64,000 nt of DNA from Cryobacterium glaciale (GTDB taxonomy: Bacteria; Actinomycetota; Actinomycetes; Actinomycetales; Microbacteriaceae). This document shows, one piece after another, positions 43,747 through 52,068 of the stretch. The notes beneath the pieces were generated by a model. It worked only from the letters and a program-made list of their open reading frames with translations, had not been told where the DNA came from and made no database searches. The position numbers and the translations under genes are program-made. The stretch is from positions 95,801-159,800 of the forward strand of contig NZ_SOEY01000030.1 in NCBI RefSeq assembly GCF_004402535.1, read 5' to 3'. Position 1 is the stretch's first letter, and each line of letters begins with the position of its first letter.

Positions 43747-44603
43747 ATACCGCGGCCAGCCGCGCAGTGCGCCGACAGGCTTCTGCCCGTCTCGGCATTT
43801 TGATTCTGGCAATTGTCGTCATCACCGCGGCTCTGCTCTGGCTCAGCGTGAGCGTCGTGCACGCCGTGCCGGACAGCCCCGTCGACCCGACACTGCCGAC
43901 CGATCCGACCGACCCGTCAGACACAGGTGGGGGCGGCCTGAGTGTCGACATCAACGGCCCGGACGGTGCGCCGTCCTCGGCGATCGTCACCCTGCTGGGC
44001 ATCACCCTGCTGTCGGTCGCACCGGCGCTGCTGCTCATGATGACAAGCTTCACCAAGATTTTCGTGGTGCTCGCCATGACCCGCAACGCCCTCGCGTTGC
44101 CGTCGATCCCGCCCAACCAGGTGCTTGCCGGCCTCGCCCTGTTCCTGTCGCTCTTCATCATGGCGCCCGTGCTGACCGACATTAACAACGTGGCCCTGCA
44201 GCCCTACCTCGACGGTTCGCTCAACTTCACCGACGCGCTCGATCTGGGTTCGGAGCCGTTGCGCCAATTCATGCTCGCCAACACCCGCGGCGAAGACTTG
44301 GCGCTGATGACCAGGGCCGCCGACCAGCCCAACCCGGACAATCCAGCTGACGTGACCCTGCTCACCCTCATTCCGGCCTTCATGATCTCTGAACTGCGCG
44401 CCGCCTTCATCATCGGTTTCGTAATTTTCATCCCGTTCCTGGTCATCGACATCGTCGTCTCCGCGGCACTGATGTCGATGGGCATGATGATGCTGCCGCC
44501 CGTCATGATCTCGCTGCCCTTCAAGATTCTGTTGTTCGTACTCGTCGACGGCTGGGGGCTCATCATCACGAGTCTCATCGGCAGCTATCAGATGGCAACA
44601 TGA
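43743..44603 (+). CDS. fliP: Flagellar export gate protein FliP
   Basis: A 286-residue export-gate protein. An N-terminal signal or TM segment (about 17-41) and a Pro/Asp/Thr-rich linker precede the conserved core, LLMMTSFTKIFVVLAMTRNA, with IPAFMISELRAAFIIGFVIF and LPFKILLFVLVDGW. GTG 43743 overlaps fliO. Five copies form the gate with FliQ and FliR. Confidence 0.95.
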   Translation: MNTAASRAVRRQASARLGILILAIVVITAALLWLSVSVVHAVPDSPVDPTLPTDPTDPSDTGGGGLSVDINGPDGAPSSAIVTLLGITLLSVAPALLLMMTSFTKIFVVLAMTRNALALPSIPPNQVLAGLALFLSLFIMAPVLTDINNVALQPYLDGSLNFTDALDLGSEPLRQFMLANTRGEDLALMTRAADQPNPDNPADVTLLTLIPAFMISELRAAFIIGFVIFIPFLVIDIVVSAALMSMGMMMLPPVMISLPFKILLFVLVDGWGLIITSLIGSYQMAT

Positions 44604-44875
44604 ACACCAATGCGGTGCTCGACATCGGCCTGCAGGCGCTGATTCTCGCGGCCAAGCTGTCGGCCCCGGTACTCATCACCGCCCTCGTGGTCGGGTTCGC
44701 CATCTCGCTGATGCAGTCGATCACCCAGATTCAGGAAATCACCCTGTCGTTCGTGCCCAAAGCCGTAGCCGTTTCCCTGGCACTGCTCATCTGTGGCCAC
44801 TGGATGATCGCCGAATCGGTCGCATTCACCAACCAGATGTTCGAAAAGATCCCAGCGCTGCTCGGCGGAGGTTGA
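44600..44875 (+). CDS. fliQ: Flagellar export gate protein FliQ
   Basis: A 91-residue protein with two TM helices (about 16-38, 52-72). LVVGFAISLMQSITQIQEI and LSFVPKAVAVSLALLI match FliQ throughout. ATGA overlap with fliP. Confidence 0.94.
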   Translation: MNTNAVLDIGLQALILAAKLSAPVLITALVVGFAISLMQSITQIQEITLSFVPKAVAVSLALLICGHWMIAESVAFTNQMFEKIPALLGGG

Positions 44876-44876
44876 T

Positions 44877-45635
44877 GTGGAGTTCAACCTCAATTTCGCC
44901 TGGATTGAAGCCGTCATGCTCGCCGGTGTCCGCATGGTCGCATTTCTGGTCATCGCGCCACCGTTCTCCTACCGTGCGTTCCCCGCACGCATCAAAGCCA
45001 TGCTCGCCATCGGACTGGCCCTGGCCGTCTCGCCGCGGGTCACCGCCGACTACGTCTCCCAGGACACCGCCGGGTTCATCGGTGCCCTCATCCTGGAGAT
45101 CCTGGTCGGGGCCACACTGGGATTCCTGGTTTTCCTGGTCTTCTCCGCCGTACAGTCTGCCGGTGGCCTCATTGACATGTTCAGCGGATTCCAGATGGCG
45201 CAGGGTTTCGACCCGCAGTCGATGGTCAACGGCGCCCAGTTCACCCGCCTGTTCCAGATGACCGCGCTCGCGCTGATGTTCGCCTCCGGCGCCTACCAAC
45301 TCGTGCTCGGTGGCCTGTTTCGCAGCTATTCCGCCATTCCGCTCGGTTCCGGCATCGACCTGGCCGCCCCCGCGCAGGCGATCATCGCCGGCACCACGCA
45401 AATGTTCCTCGCCGCCGTGCAGATCGCCGGTCCCCTCCTCGTTGTGCTTTTTCTAGCGGATGCCGGCCTCGGCCTGCTCACCCGGGTCGCCCCCGCTCTG
45501 AATGCGTTCGCGCTCGGTTTTCCGCTGAAGATTCTCATCACGCTCAGCCTCGCCGCGACGGTCTTTGTCGCCTTGCCGCGTATCGTGTCGTCGCTCACCG
45601 GTCAGGCGCTGGATGCCCTCATGGGGGTGAAGTAG
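44877..45635 (+). CDS. fliR: Flagellar export gate protein FliR
   Basis: A 252-residue polytopic protein. Conserved segments include RMVAFLVIAPPFSYRAFPAR, GGLIDMFSGFQMAQGFDPQS and APALNAFALGFPLKILITL. GTG 44877 has GGAGG upstream. The gene abuts flhB without a gap. Confidence 0.94.
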   Translation: MEFNLNFAWIEAVMLAGVRMVAFLVIAPPFSYRAFPARIKAMLAIGLALAVSPRVTADYVSQDTAGFIGALILEILVGATLGFLVFLVFSAVQSAGGLIDMFSGFQMAQGFDPQSMVNGAQFTRLFQMTALALMFASGAYQLVLGGLFRSYSAIPLGSGIDLAAPAQAIIAGTTQMFLAAVQIAGPLLVVLFLADAGLGLLTRVAPALNAFALGFPLKILITLSLAATVFVALPRIVSSLTGQALDALMGVK

Positions 45636-46769
45636 ATGTCCGACGCTGATTCCGGCGAAAAGACCGAACAAGCCACCCAGAAGCGCATGAAGCGGGTGCG
45701 CGAAAAGGGTGAGCTGTCCAAATCGCAGGATGTCACCGCCTGGCTCGGCGTGGGCGCCGCCGGTCTCATGCTCCCGGCCACCATCGCGGCCGGCGCCACG
45801 GCCGGAACCGACCAGATGTACCTCATCGACACCCTCGCCGGCAATCCTGACCCGAGCGTAGCGGTGGAAGCCCTCGGCAACGGGCTGGCGTCGCTGGCCG
45901 ATATCCTCACGCCGTTCTTTGTCGTCGTGCTCATTGTCGTGCTGGGCGGAGCCGCGTTGCAGGGCGGCATTCACTTTAAGAAGTTCACCGGCAAATACGA
46001 GCAATTCAATCTGGTCACGGGCCTGAAACGCGTGTTCGGCACTCAGGCGCTCTGGGAGGGCGTGAAGGTGCTCGCCAAGACCGCCGCCGTCGGGTTCGTG
46101 CTGTACCTGGTGGTTCAGGGACTGATGCCGGTGTTGCTCACTGCCGGTGGACTACCGGTGTCGGAATTGCTTGCCGCCGCTACCGGGGGAACGGGCGCGC
46201 TGCTGCAGGCGGCCGTCGCGGCCGGCCTCGTGCTCGCCGCTGCCGACATCTTCGTCATCATGAAACGCAACCGCAAGAAGACGATGATGACGAAGAAGGA
46301 GGTCATGGACGAGAACAAGGCCTCAGAGGGTGACCCGCTGATCAAATCGCAGCGCCGATCCCGCCAGCTGATGATGAGCCGCAACCGCATGATCGCCTCG
46401 GTCGCCGACGCGAACGTCGTGTTGGTCAACCCGACTCACGTGGCGGTAGCCCTCAAATATGAGCCCGGCAAATCAGCGCCGCGCGTGGTCGCCAAGGGGG
46501 TAGGCCATTTGGCCGCACGCATTCGGGTGCAGGCCGATACCGACCACGTTCCCATCGTGCAGGACGTGCCCCTCGCACGGGCCCTGCACGCGTCGTGCGA
46601 GATCGGCGACGAGATTCCGACCGAACTCTACAACGCGGTCGCCCGCGTGCTCGCCTTCGTCATGGCCCTGCAGAAGCGGGGCAGCACGGCGGGAACACAC
46701 ACCATGAGCGCACTCGCCGCCGCACCATCACCATCGTCATCACCGCAGACTGCCGGAGGCCGTTCGTGA
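45636..46769 (+). CDS. flhB: Flagellar export switch protein FlhB
   Basis: A 377-residue export switch. The N-terminus EKTEQATQKRMKRVREKGE is canonical, then four TM helices, then the autocleavage site NPTH at residues 265-268, required for the FliK-triggered change of substrate. The C-terminal tail ends in Ser/Pro-rich sequence. It overlaps flhA by 4 bases. Confidence 0.95.
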   Translation: MSDADSGEKTEQATQKRMKRVREKGELSKSQDVTAWLGVGAAGLMLPATIAAGATAGTDQMYLIDTLAGNPDPSVAVEALGNGLASLADILTPFFVVVLIVVLGGAALQGGIHFKKFTGKYEQFNLVTGLKRVFGTQALWEGVKVLAKTAAVGFVLYLVVQGLMPVLLTAGGLPVSELLAAATGGTGALLQAAVAAGLVLAAADIFVIMKRNRKKTMMTKKEVMDENKASEGDPLIKSQRRSRQLMMSRNRMIASVADANVVLVNPTHVAVALKYEPGKSAPRVVAKGVGHLAARIRVQADTDHVPIVQDVPLARALHASCEIGDEIPTELYNAVARVLAFVMALQKRGSTAGTHTMSALAAAPSPSSSPQTAGGRS

Positions 46770-48817
46770 ATCGCAATCTCATCAAGCTCGCCGTTCCGGT
46801 CGGTGTCGTCGGCATCATATTGCTGCTGGTCGTGCCGATCCCCGCCGGCCTTCTCGACATACTGATCATTCTGAACATCATGCTCGGCCTGGTCACCCTG
46901 CTCACGACGATGTTCGTGAAGAAGCCGCTCGATTTCTCGGTCTTTCCCTCGTTGCTGCTCGTCGCGACCCTGTTTCGTCTCGGCCTCAACGTGGCATCCA
47001 CTCGGCTGGTACTCGGCGAGGGCTACGCCGGCCAGGTGATCGAGGCCTTCGGACACGTCGCCGTCGGCGGCTCGATCATCATCGGCGCGGTCATCTTCTT
47101 GATTCTCGTCGTCATTCAATTCGTCGTCGTGACCAAGGGTGCCGAGCGTGTGGCCGAGGTCGGCGCCCGATTCACCCTTGACGCCATGCCCGGCAAGCAG
47201 ATGGCCATCGACGCCGACCTCAACGCCGGCCTAATCACCGACGCCCAGGCCAAGGACCGCCGCGCCGAGGTGTCGGCCGAAGCCGACTTCTACGGTGCCA
47301 TGGACGGTGCCTCGAAGTTCGTCAAGGGTGACGCGATCGCCGGCCTGATCATCATCATCATCAACATCATCGGCGGCATCGCCATCGGCATGCTGCAGCG
47401 CGGTTTGGAGATCGGCGAGGCCGTCAACACCTACGCCCTGCTCACCATCGGGGACGGTCTCGTCACCCAGATTCCCGCTCTGCTCATGGCCGTCTCCACC
47501 GGTATGATCGTCACCCGTTCGAACGCGGAGACCGACATCGGGTCGACGGCATCCGCCCAGCTCACCCAGTCGCGCAACGCCCTGACCATTGCCGGCGCTG
47601 CGGCCATTCTGATGGCGCTCATCCCTGGCATGCCGGTGCTGCCGTTCCTCATCGTCGGGCTGGCGCTCATTCTGATCGCCCAACGGATCAAGGCCGGTGA
47701 GGCCACCAAACAAGCGAGTATCGAGGCCACCACGGCTTCGGAGAAGAGCGCTCCCAAAACGGACACGACCGAGGACCTGATCGAGCAGATGCGCGTGCAC
47801 GCGCTGGAGATCATGCTCTCGCCCGACCTCGTCGACCTCGTCTCCGGTGCCTCAGACGACCTGCTCGCCCGGGTGCGCGGCCTGCGTCGCAAAATCGCCA
47901 TGGATCTGGGCGTCGTGGTGCCGCCGGTGCGCACCCGCGATAGCGTCGACCTGCCGTCATCGACCTATGTCATTCGCATCGCCGGCGTCGAATATGGGCG
48001 CGGGCTGGCACCCGCCGGCAAGGTGCTCGCACTCGGAGACGCCCTCGACACCCTGCCAGGGCAGGTCACGATCGAGCCGGTGTTCGGCCTGGCCGGCAAA
48101 TGGGTACCGAGCGAGATGCGGCACAGCGCCGAGATGACCGGCGCCACAGTGATCGACCGGGTGTCGGTCGTGGTCACCCATCTCTCCTCGATCATCACCA
48201 CCAATGCAGCCCGGCTGCTCACACGCGAAGACGTGCGGGTTCTCACGGATGGCGTCAAACAGGTTAATCCCTCGGCCGTCGACGATCTCATTCCGGGCCT
48301 GCTCTCCCTCGCCGAGGTGCAGCGAGTGCTGCAGGGGCTGTTGGTCGAGCAGATACCGATCAACGACCTGCCGCGCATCTACGAGGCACTGTCATTGCGT
48401 GCCAAGGCGTCGAACGATGCCGAGGGACTGGTCGAGGCCGCCCGTCAAGCCCTCGGCCCGGCCCTGACCGCGCAGTATCTCGACGGCACGCTGCTGCGCG
48501 TCATCATGATCGATCCGACCCTGGAACAAGCCATGCTCGAGGGACTTCGGCCCTCCGACCAGGGCACCCAGATTCTGATGGATCCGGTGCGACTCGAAAC
48601 AGTACTCGCCTCGGTGCGCAGCTCGGTCGCCAAGGTCGAGGCGAGCGGCCAGACCGCTGTTTTGGTGTGCGCCCCGGCGCTGCGTCCGGCCATCCGCCGC
48701 CTCATCTCCACCCAGACCGGCGGCCTGCCGGTATTGTCGTACCAAGAAGTAACCTCGGCGAATGTGACCATTGAGACGGTGGGTGTGGTCCGTGGAGCCG
48801 AAACGATTTCTGCTTGA
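46766..48817 (+). CDS. flhA: Flagellar export protein FlhA
   Basis: A 683-residue export-gate protein with about eight N-terminal TM helices. The FHIPEP-type signature is visible in ATLFRLGLNVASTRLVLGEG, and the loop has AIDADLNAGLITDAQAKDRR. The C-terminal cytoplasmic domain (from about 330) forms the nonameric docking ring. GTG 46766 overlaps flhB. The end overlaps the FlhF-like gene by 26 bases. Confidence 0.95.
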   Translation: MNRNLIKLAVPVGVVGIILLLVVPIPAGLLDILIILNIMLGLVTLLTTMFVKKPLDFSVFPSLLLVATLFRLGLNVASTRLVLGEGYAGQVIEAFGHVAVGGSIIIGAVIFLILVVIQFVVVTKGAERVAEVGARFTLDAMPGKQMAIDADLNAGLITDAQAKDRRAEVSAEADFYGAMDGASKFVKGDAIAGLIIIIINIIGGIAIGMLQRGLEIGEAVNTYALLTIGDGLVTQIPALLMAVSTGMIVTRSNAETDIGSTASAQLTQSRNALTIAGAAAILMALIPGMPVLPFLIVGLALILIAQRIKAGEATKQASIEATTASEKSAPKTDTTEDLIEQMRVHALEIMLSPDLVDLVSGASDDLLARVRGLRRKIAMDLGVVVPPVRTRDSVDLPSSTYVIRIAGVEYGRGLAPAGKVLALGDALDTLPGQVTIEPVFGLAGKWVPSEMRHSAEMTGATVIDRVSVVVTHLSSIITTNAARLLTREDVRVLTDGVKQVNPSAVDDLIPGLLSLAEVQRVLQGLLVEQIPINDLPRIYEALSLRAKASNDAEGLVEAARQALGPALTAQYLDGTLLRVIMIDPTLEQAMLEGLRPSDQGTQILMDPVRLETVLASVRSSVAKVEASGQTAVLVCAPALRPAIRRLISTQTGGLPVLSYQEVTSANVTIETVGVVRGAETISA

Positions 48818-49763
48818 GGGTCCCACCCTGCGGGAGTTGCAGGAACGAGTAGTCGCCGAGCACGGTGCCAACGCCACTATCATCGCGGCTGAGCGGGTCA
48901 CCGTCGGCGGCATCCGCGGCTTCTTCGCGCGCCAGCACTACGAGATCACTGTCGAGGTGCTGGAACCGGCCCAGCGCAAGAGGTCGGCGCACGCCGGGCT
49001 CGACATCTCGGCCCGACTGGGCATCGCCGCCCTGCTCGACGACGCCGACGAGGCCGAATCCCAGCTGTACCCGGCGCAGCCCTCGCCGCAGCTGTCGACG
49101 GCCTCCGACGGGTTCGCCAGGCTGATGGACGAACTCACCTTCGCAACCGGCCGGACCGTCATTCCGACCTCGGCTGGCGTGCCCGACGCCGAGCCAGCGC
49201 CGGTCGAGGCGCCGGCACCGGTTTCAGCATCGAAGCTGGCGCGCCCGCCCGTGCCGGCTCCCCTCACGCGACCCGGAGACCTGGTCTTGGTTGTCGGGCT
49301 CGAACAGGACCCGCTCACCATCGCCCGCCTCATGCTGCGGGTTGCCGGTGCCGGGGAGCTCCGCATCTCCGGCACCCTGCTCGAGGACCGCATCGAACGA
49401 GTCGACGACCGGCGCGGCGCCGTGCTGGCCAGGGCCAACGGCGTGGCCATCGGCCACAGCACCTTCATCGCCTACGGACTCGAACCCGCCTCCGACGCGG
49501 TCGCCCGCGCGGCGACGCTCACCGCGATCGGTGCCGACCAGGTCTGGGTGGTCGTGGATGCGAGTCGAAAAAGTGAGGACACCATCCGCTGGGTGAATAT
49601 GGTCGTGACCGCCGTTCAGGTGCACGCGGTCGCCGCGCTCGGCCGCCAATTCACGACGTCACCGGCCACGGTCGACGACCTCGGGCTTCCGGTGCAATGG
49701 ATGGACGGGCGGGCCGCCGCAGCCCCGACCGGACGGCGTGCGGCGCGACCCGTGCAGGGCTGA
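48792..49763 (+). CDS. FlhF-like protein lacking a P-loop
   Basis: A 323-residue protein in the normal flhF position. The N-terminus (EPKRFLLEGPTLRELQERV, ATIIAAERVTVGGIRGFFAR) matches the FlhF B-domain start. Where the SRP-type GTPase should begin, DLVLVVGLEQDPLTIARLML has no GxxxxGK(S/T), and the later DxxG and TKxD motifs are not recognisable. It is therefore unlikely to bind GTP in the usual way. The linker (150-175) is Ala/Pro-rich. GTG 48792 was chosen; GTG 48783 is also possible. Confidence 0.75.
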   Translation: MEPKRFLLEGPTLRELQERVVAEHGANATIIAAERVTVGGIRGFFARQHYEITVEVLEPAQRKRSAHAGLDISARLGIAALLDDADEAESQLYPAQPSPQLSTASDGFARLMDELTFATGRTVIPTSAGVPDAEPAPVEAPAPVSASKLARPPVPAPLTRPGDLVLVVGLEQDPLTIARLMLRVAGAGELRISGTLLEDRIERVDDRRGAVLARANGVAIGHSTFIAYGLEPASDAVARAATLTAIGADQVWVVVDASRKSEDTIRWVNMVVTAVQVHAVAALGRQFTTSPATVDDLGLPVQWMDGRAAAAPTGRRAARPVQG

Positions 49764-49779
49764 CCGGTAGGCTGGAACG

Positions 49780-50097
49780 ATGCTGGTTTTGACACGCAAA
49801 CTGGGGGAGAAGATCCTCATCGGCGACGACATCGTCATCACCGTTCTCGACGCGCGAGGAGACAGTGTGCGAATCGGAATCGATGCGCCGCGCGGCGTGA
49901 AGATTCAGCGGGACGAGGTCGTGCGCGCGGTCACCGAGGCCAACATGGCCGCCAGCCAGGTCGACGACAACGCCGAAGACCGCATCAAGATGTCCCTCGG
50001 CATCCTCGCGGCGTTGCAATCGGCCCAGTCCCGCCAGTCGCAGGCCGAAGCCCGGCCCAAGCCCGCGCTGCCGACCCCGCCGCCCACGCAGCCGTAA
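49780..50097 (+). CDS. csrA: Carbon storage regulator CsrA
   Basis: A 105-residue CsrA with a normal RNA-binding core, MLVLTRKLGEKILIGDDIVI and VRIGIDAPRGVKIQRDEV, including the R44-equivalent region. The tail after about 60 is long and Gln/Ala/Pro-rich compared with the usual 61-75 residues. It is last in the flagellar run, 16 bases after the FlhF-like gene. It is the likely repressor of the two flagellin leaders, antagonised by FliW. Confidence 0.93.
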   Translation: MLVLTRKLGEKILIGDDIVITVLDARGDSVRIGIDAPRGVKIQRDEVVRAVTEANMAASQVDDNAEDRIKMSLGILAALQSAQSRQSQAEARPKPALPTPPPTQP

Positions 50098-50125
50098 CGT
50101 TTCCGGCAACGTTTCCGGCGGTGGG

Positions 50126-50503
50126 CTATTCGTTGACGTGCCCGCGCAGCTCGTCGATCTCCCGGCGCTCGCGCTTCGTCGGACGCCCGGCGCCGCGGTC
50201 ACGCATCGGAACCAGGGCCACCTCTTCGCGCGGCGGCGGCGGGGGAGTCTTGTCGACGTAGCATTCGGCGGCCACAACGGCTCCGACCCGTTTGACCACG
50301 AGGCGCGACACGATCAGCACCCGGTCGAAGCCGTCCGAGCGCACGCGCACCTCGTCCCCGATGTGCAGGGCCTGCGCGGCCTTGGCCTTGTCGCCGTTCA
50401 CTCGCACATGCCCAGCGCGGCAGGCGGTCGTGGCCATCGAGCGGGTCTTGAACAGGCGCACGCCCCAGCTCCAGCTGTCGACGCGGGCAGACGTGAGCTC
50501 CAT
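50126..50503 (-). CDS. S4-domain RNA-binding protein (Hsp15-like)
   Basis: A 125-residue S4 protein. SARVDSWSWGVRLFKTRSMA and GHVRVNGDKAKAAQAL are the S4 fold, as in heat-shock protein Hsp15, which binds stalled 50S subunits with nascent chains. A Pro-rich break is followed by the basic tail RGAGRPTKRERREIDEL. Convergent with csrA; a 28-bp gap contains two copies of CGTTTCCGGC. Confidence 0.85.
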   Translation of the reverse strand: MELTSARVDSWSWGVRLFKTRSMATTACRAGHVRVNGDKAKAAQALHIGDEVRVRSDGFDRVLIVSRLVVKRVGAVVAAECYVDKTPPPPPREEVALVPMRDRGAGRPTKRERREIDELRGHVNE

Positions 50504-50538
50504 CCATTCACTCTAATAGCACCGGCCTAACCGATCGT

Positions 50539-51438
50539 TCAGGCACCCTGCCGCACCGAGAAGATCAGCAGCATGGTCACGAAAAAACCGGTGAAGAAGT
50601 TCAGCCAGAGAAAACGTTTCCAGCCCCGGTTGGCGGTGTCCGATAGTTCATCGCTGACCGACCAGAACGGCAGCGCCGCCAGAATATAGGGAACCGCCAG
50701 TACGGCGGTGAGCGGCCCGGGCCACGGTGTCGCGAGCATGAGCAGGCCGGCCAGGGCCCAGAACGTGATCGTGAGCCGCACCGTCGGCCAGGCGCCGAGC
50801 GCGGTCGCGATCGACGCGATCCCGGCGTGGCGGTCGGGTTCGACGTCCTGCACCGCTCCGAAGGCATGGCTGGCCATTCCCCACAGAAAGAACGCCCCGA
50901 GCAGTGCGAGCAACCCGCAGTCGATCGTGGCTCCCGCCACGGCGAGGCCGTAGACGGCGGGGCTGACGAAGTGGGTGCTCGAGGTGATCGAGTCCAGAAT
51001 GGGCCGTTCCTTGAATCGCAGCCCGCGCACCGAGTACGCCACGACCGCGAACAGGCTCACGGCGAGTACCACCCACGACAGAGGATGTCCCACCCCCGCC
51101 AGCACGATCATCGCGCCGCCGACAATCCCCACGCTCACAACCCCGGCGGCAATCACCGTGCGGTGCAGGGCCGGATGCAGGAGGGCCCCCTCAGCGCCGC
51201 CCTTCCGCGGATTCCGCAGATCGGACTCGTAGTCGAAGACATCGTTGATGCCGTACATCAGCAGGTTGTAGGGGATGAGGAAGAACAGTGTGCCAACGAC
51301 CAGCAATGCGTCGATGCGTCCGGTCGACACGAGATAGGCCGCAGCGAAGGGAAAGGCGGTGTTGATCCAACTGAGCGGCCGCGACGACAGCACGACCTGC
51401 CGGGTCTTCCATCCTGCCGTGCCGAGCTGCTCAGTCAT
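50539..51438 (-). CDS. crtEb: Lycopene elongase/hydratase, UbiA family
   Basis: A 299-residue UbiA-family prenyltransferase with about eight TM helices. NDVFDYESDLRNPRKGG holds the first Asp-rich motif and QDVEPDRHAGI the second. CrtEb adds two C5 units to lycopene to give C50 flavuxanthin-type carotenoid. It is the last gene of the crt operon and overlaps crtYf by 8 bases. The split cyclase genes next to it favour this role over other UbiA functions. Confidence 0.9.
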   Translation of the reverse strand: MTEQLGTAGWKTRQVVLSSRPLSWINTAFPFAAAYLVSTGRIDALLVVGTLFFLIPYNLLMYGINDVFDYESDLRNPRKGGAEGALLHPALHRTVIAAGVVSVGIVGGAMIVLAGVGHPLSWVVLAVSLFAVVAYSVRGLRFKERPILDSITSSTHFVSPAVYGLAVAGATIDCGLLALLGAFFLWGMASHAFGAVQDVEPDRHAGIASIATALGAWPTVRLTITFWALAGLLMLATPWPGPLTAVLAVPYILAALPFWSVSDELSDTANRGWKRFLWLNFFTGFFVTMLLIFSVRQGA

Positions 51439-51751
51439 CCGTTCGTCCTAACTTGGTACCGCCTACCAGCACCCACAGCGCGGGAAGCAGGATCGCCGCG
51501 GCCAGCGGGTAGGCAAAATCTTCGATGGGAGCGAGGCCGACGAACAGTCCCGAAATATGTTCCGCGTCGTAGCTGAACAAACCAGCCTCGATCATCAGGT
51601 TATCGAATACGGCAGTGAGCAGCAGGGTCAGTGTGAGCGCCACCGCGACCGTAGCGACGAAACGGGCCGATATCAACCGGCGCAGCACCGCGACGACGGC
51701 CACCAGGGCAGCGACTAGAAGAAAGACGCCGTTCAGCAGGAGGTAGGTCAC
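51431..51751 (-). CDS. crtYf: C50 carotenoid cyclase subunit CrtYf
   Basis: A 106-residue membrane protein with three TM helices and the lycopene-cyclase-domain motif GLAPIEDFAYPLAA. With CrtYe it forms the heterodimeric cyclase that closes the end rings of C50 carotenoids. Overlaps crtYe by 4 bases. Confidence 0.88.
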   Translation of the reverse strand: MTYLLLNGVFLLVAALVAVVAVLRRLISARFVATVAVALTLTLLLTAVFDNLMIEAGLFSYDAEHISGLFVGLAPIEDFAYPLAAAILLPALWVLVGGTKLGRTDD

Positions 51752-52068
51752 GTCGTCCTCCGGCCCTGCACGAGCCGGGCGCCCTGCACCAGATTCATGG
51801 TGAGGTAGCAGAGAAAGGTGAGAAAGAACAGCTCCTCGATGGGCAGTTCCGGCGCCAACTGGAGACCGGTCATCAGCACCGTCTCACCCCGGTAGAAGAT
51901 GCCCAGGCCGATGCCCAGCAGGTCCCAGGCGAGAAAGAACAACACCCCCACACCGAGCACGAGGGTCGCCCGCCCCGGGGAACGCCAGAAAAACAGGCGA
52001 AAGCGCCAGTCCAGCACGACCATTCCCGCGAGGGAGACCAGCAGCGTCAGCAGGTACAGAAAGCTCAC
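51748..52068 (-). CDS. crtYe: C50 carotenoid cyclase subunit CrtYe
   Basis: A 106-residue membrane protein with three TM helices and the partner motif ELPIEELFFLTFLCY. Whether the product is decaprenoxanthin (epsilon), sarcinaxanthin (gamma) or C.p. 450 (beta) cannot be told from the sequence. Overlaps crtI by 4 bases. Confidence 0.88.
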   Translation of the reverse strand: MSFLYLLTLLVSLAGMVVLDWRFRLFFWRSPGRATLVLGVGVLFFLAWDLLGIGLGIFYRGETVLMTGLQLAPELPIEELFFLTFLCYLTMNLVQGARLVQGRRTT

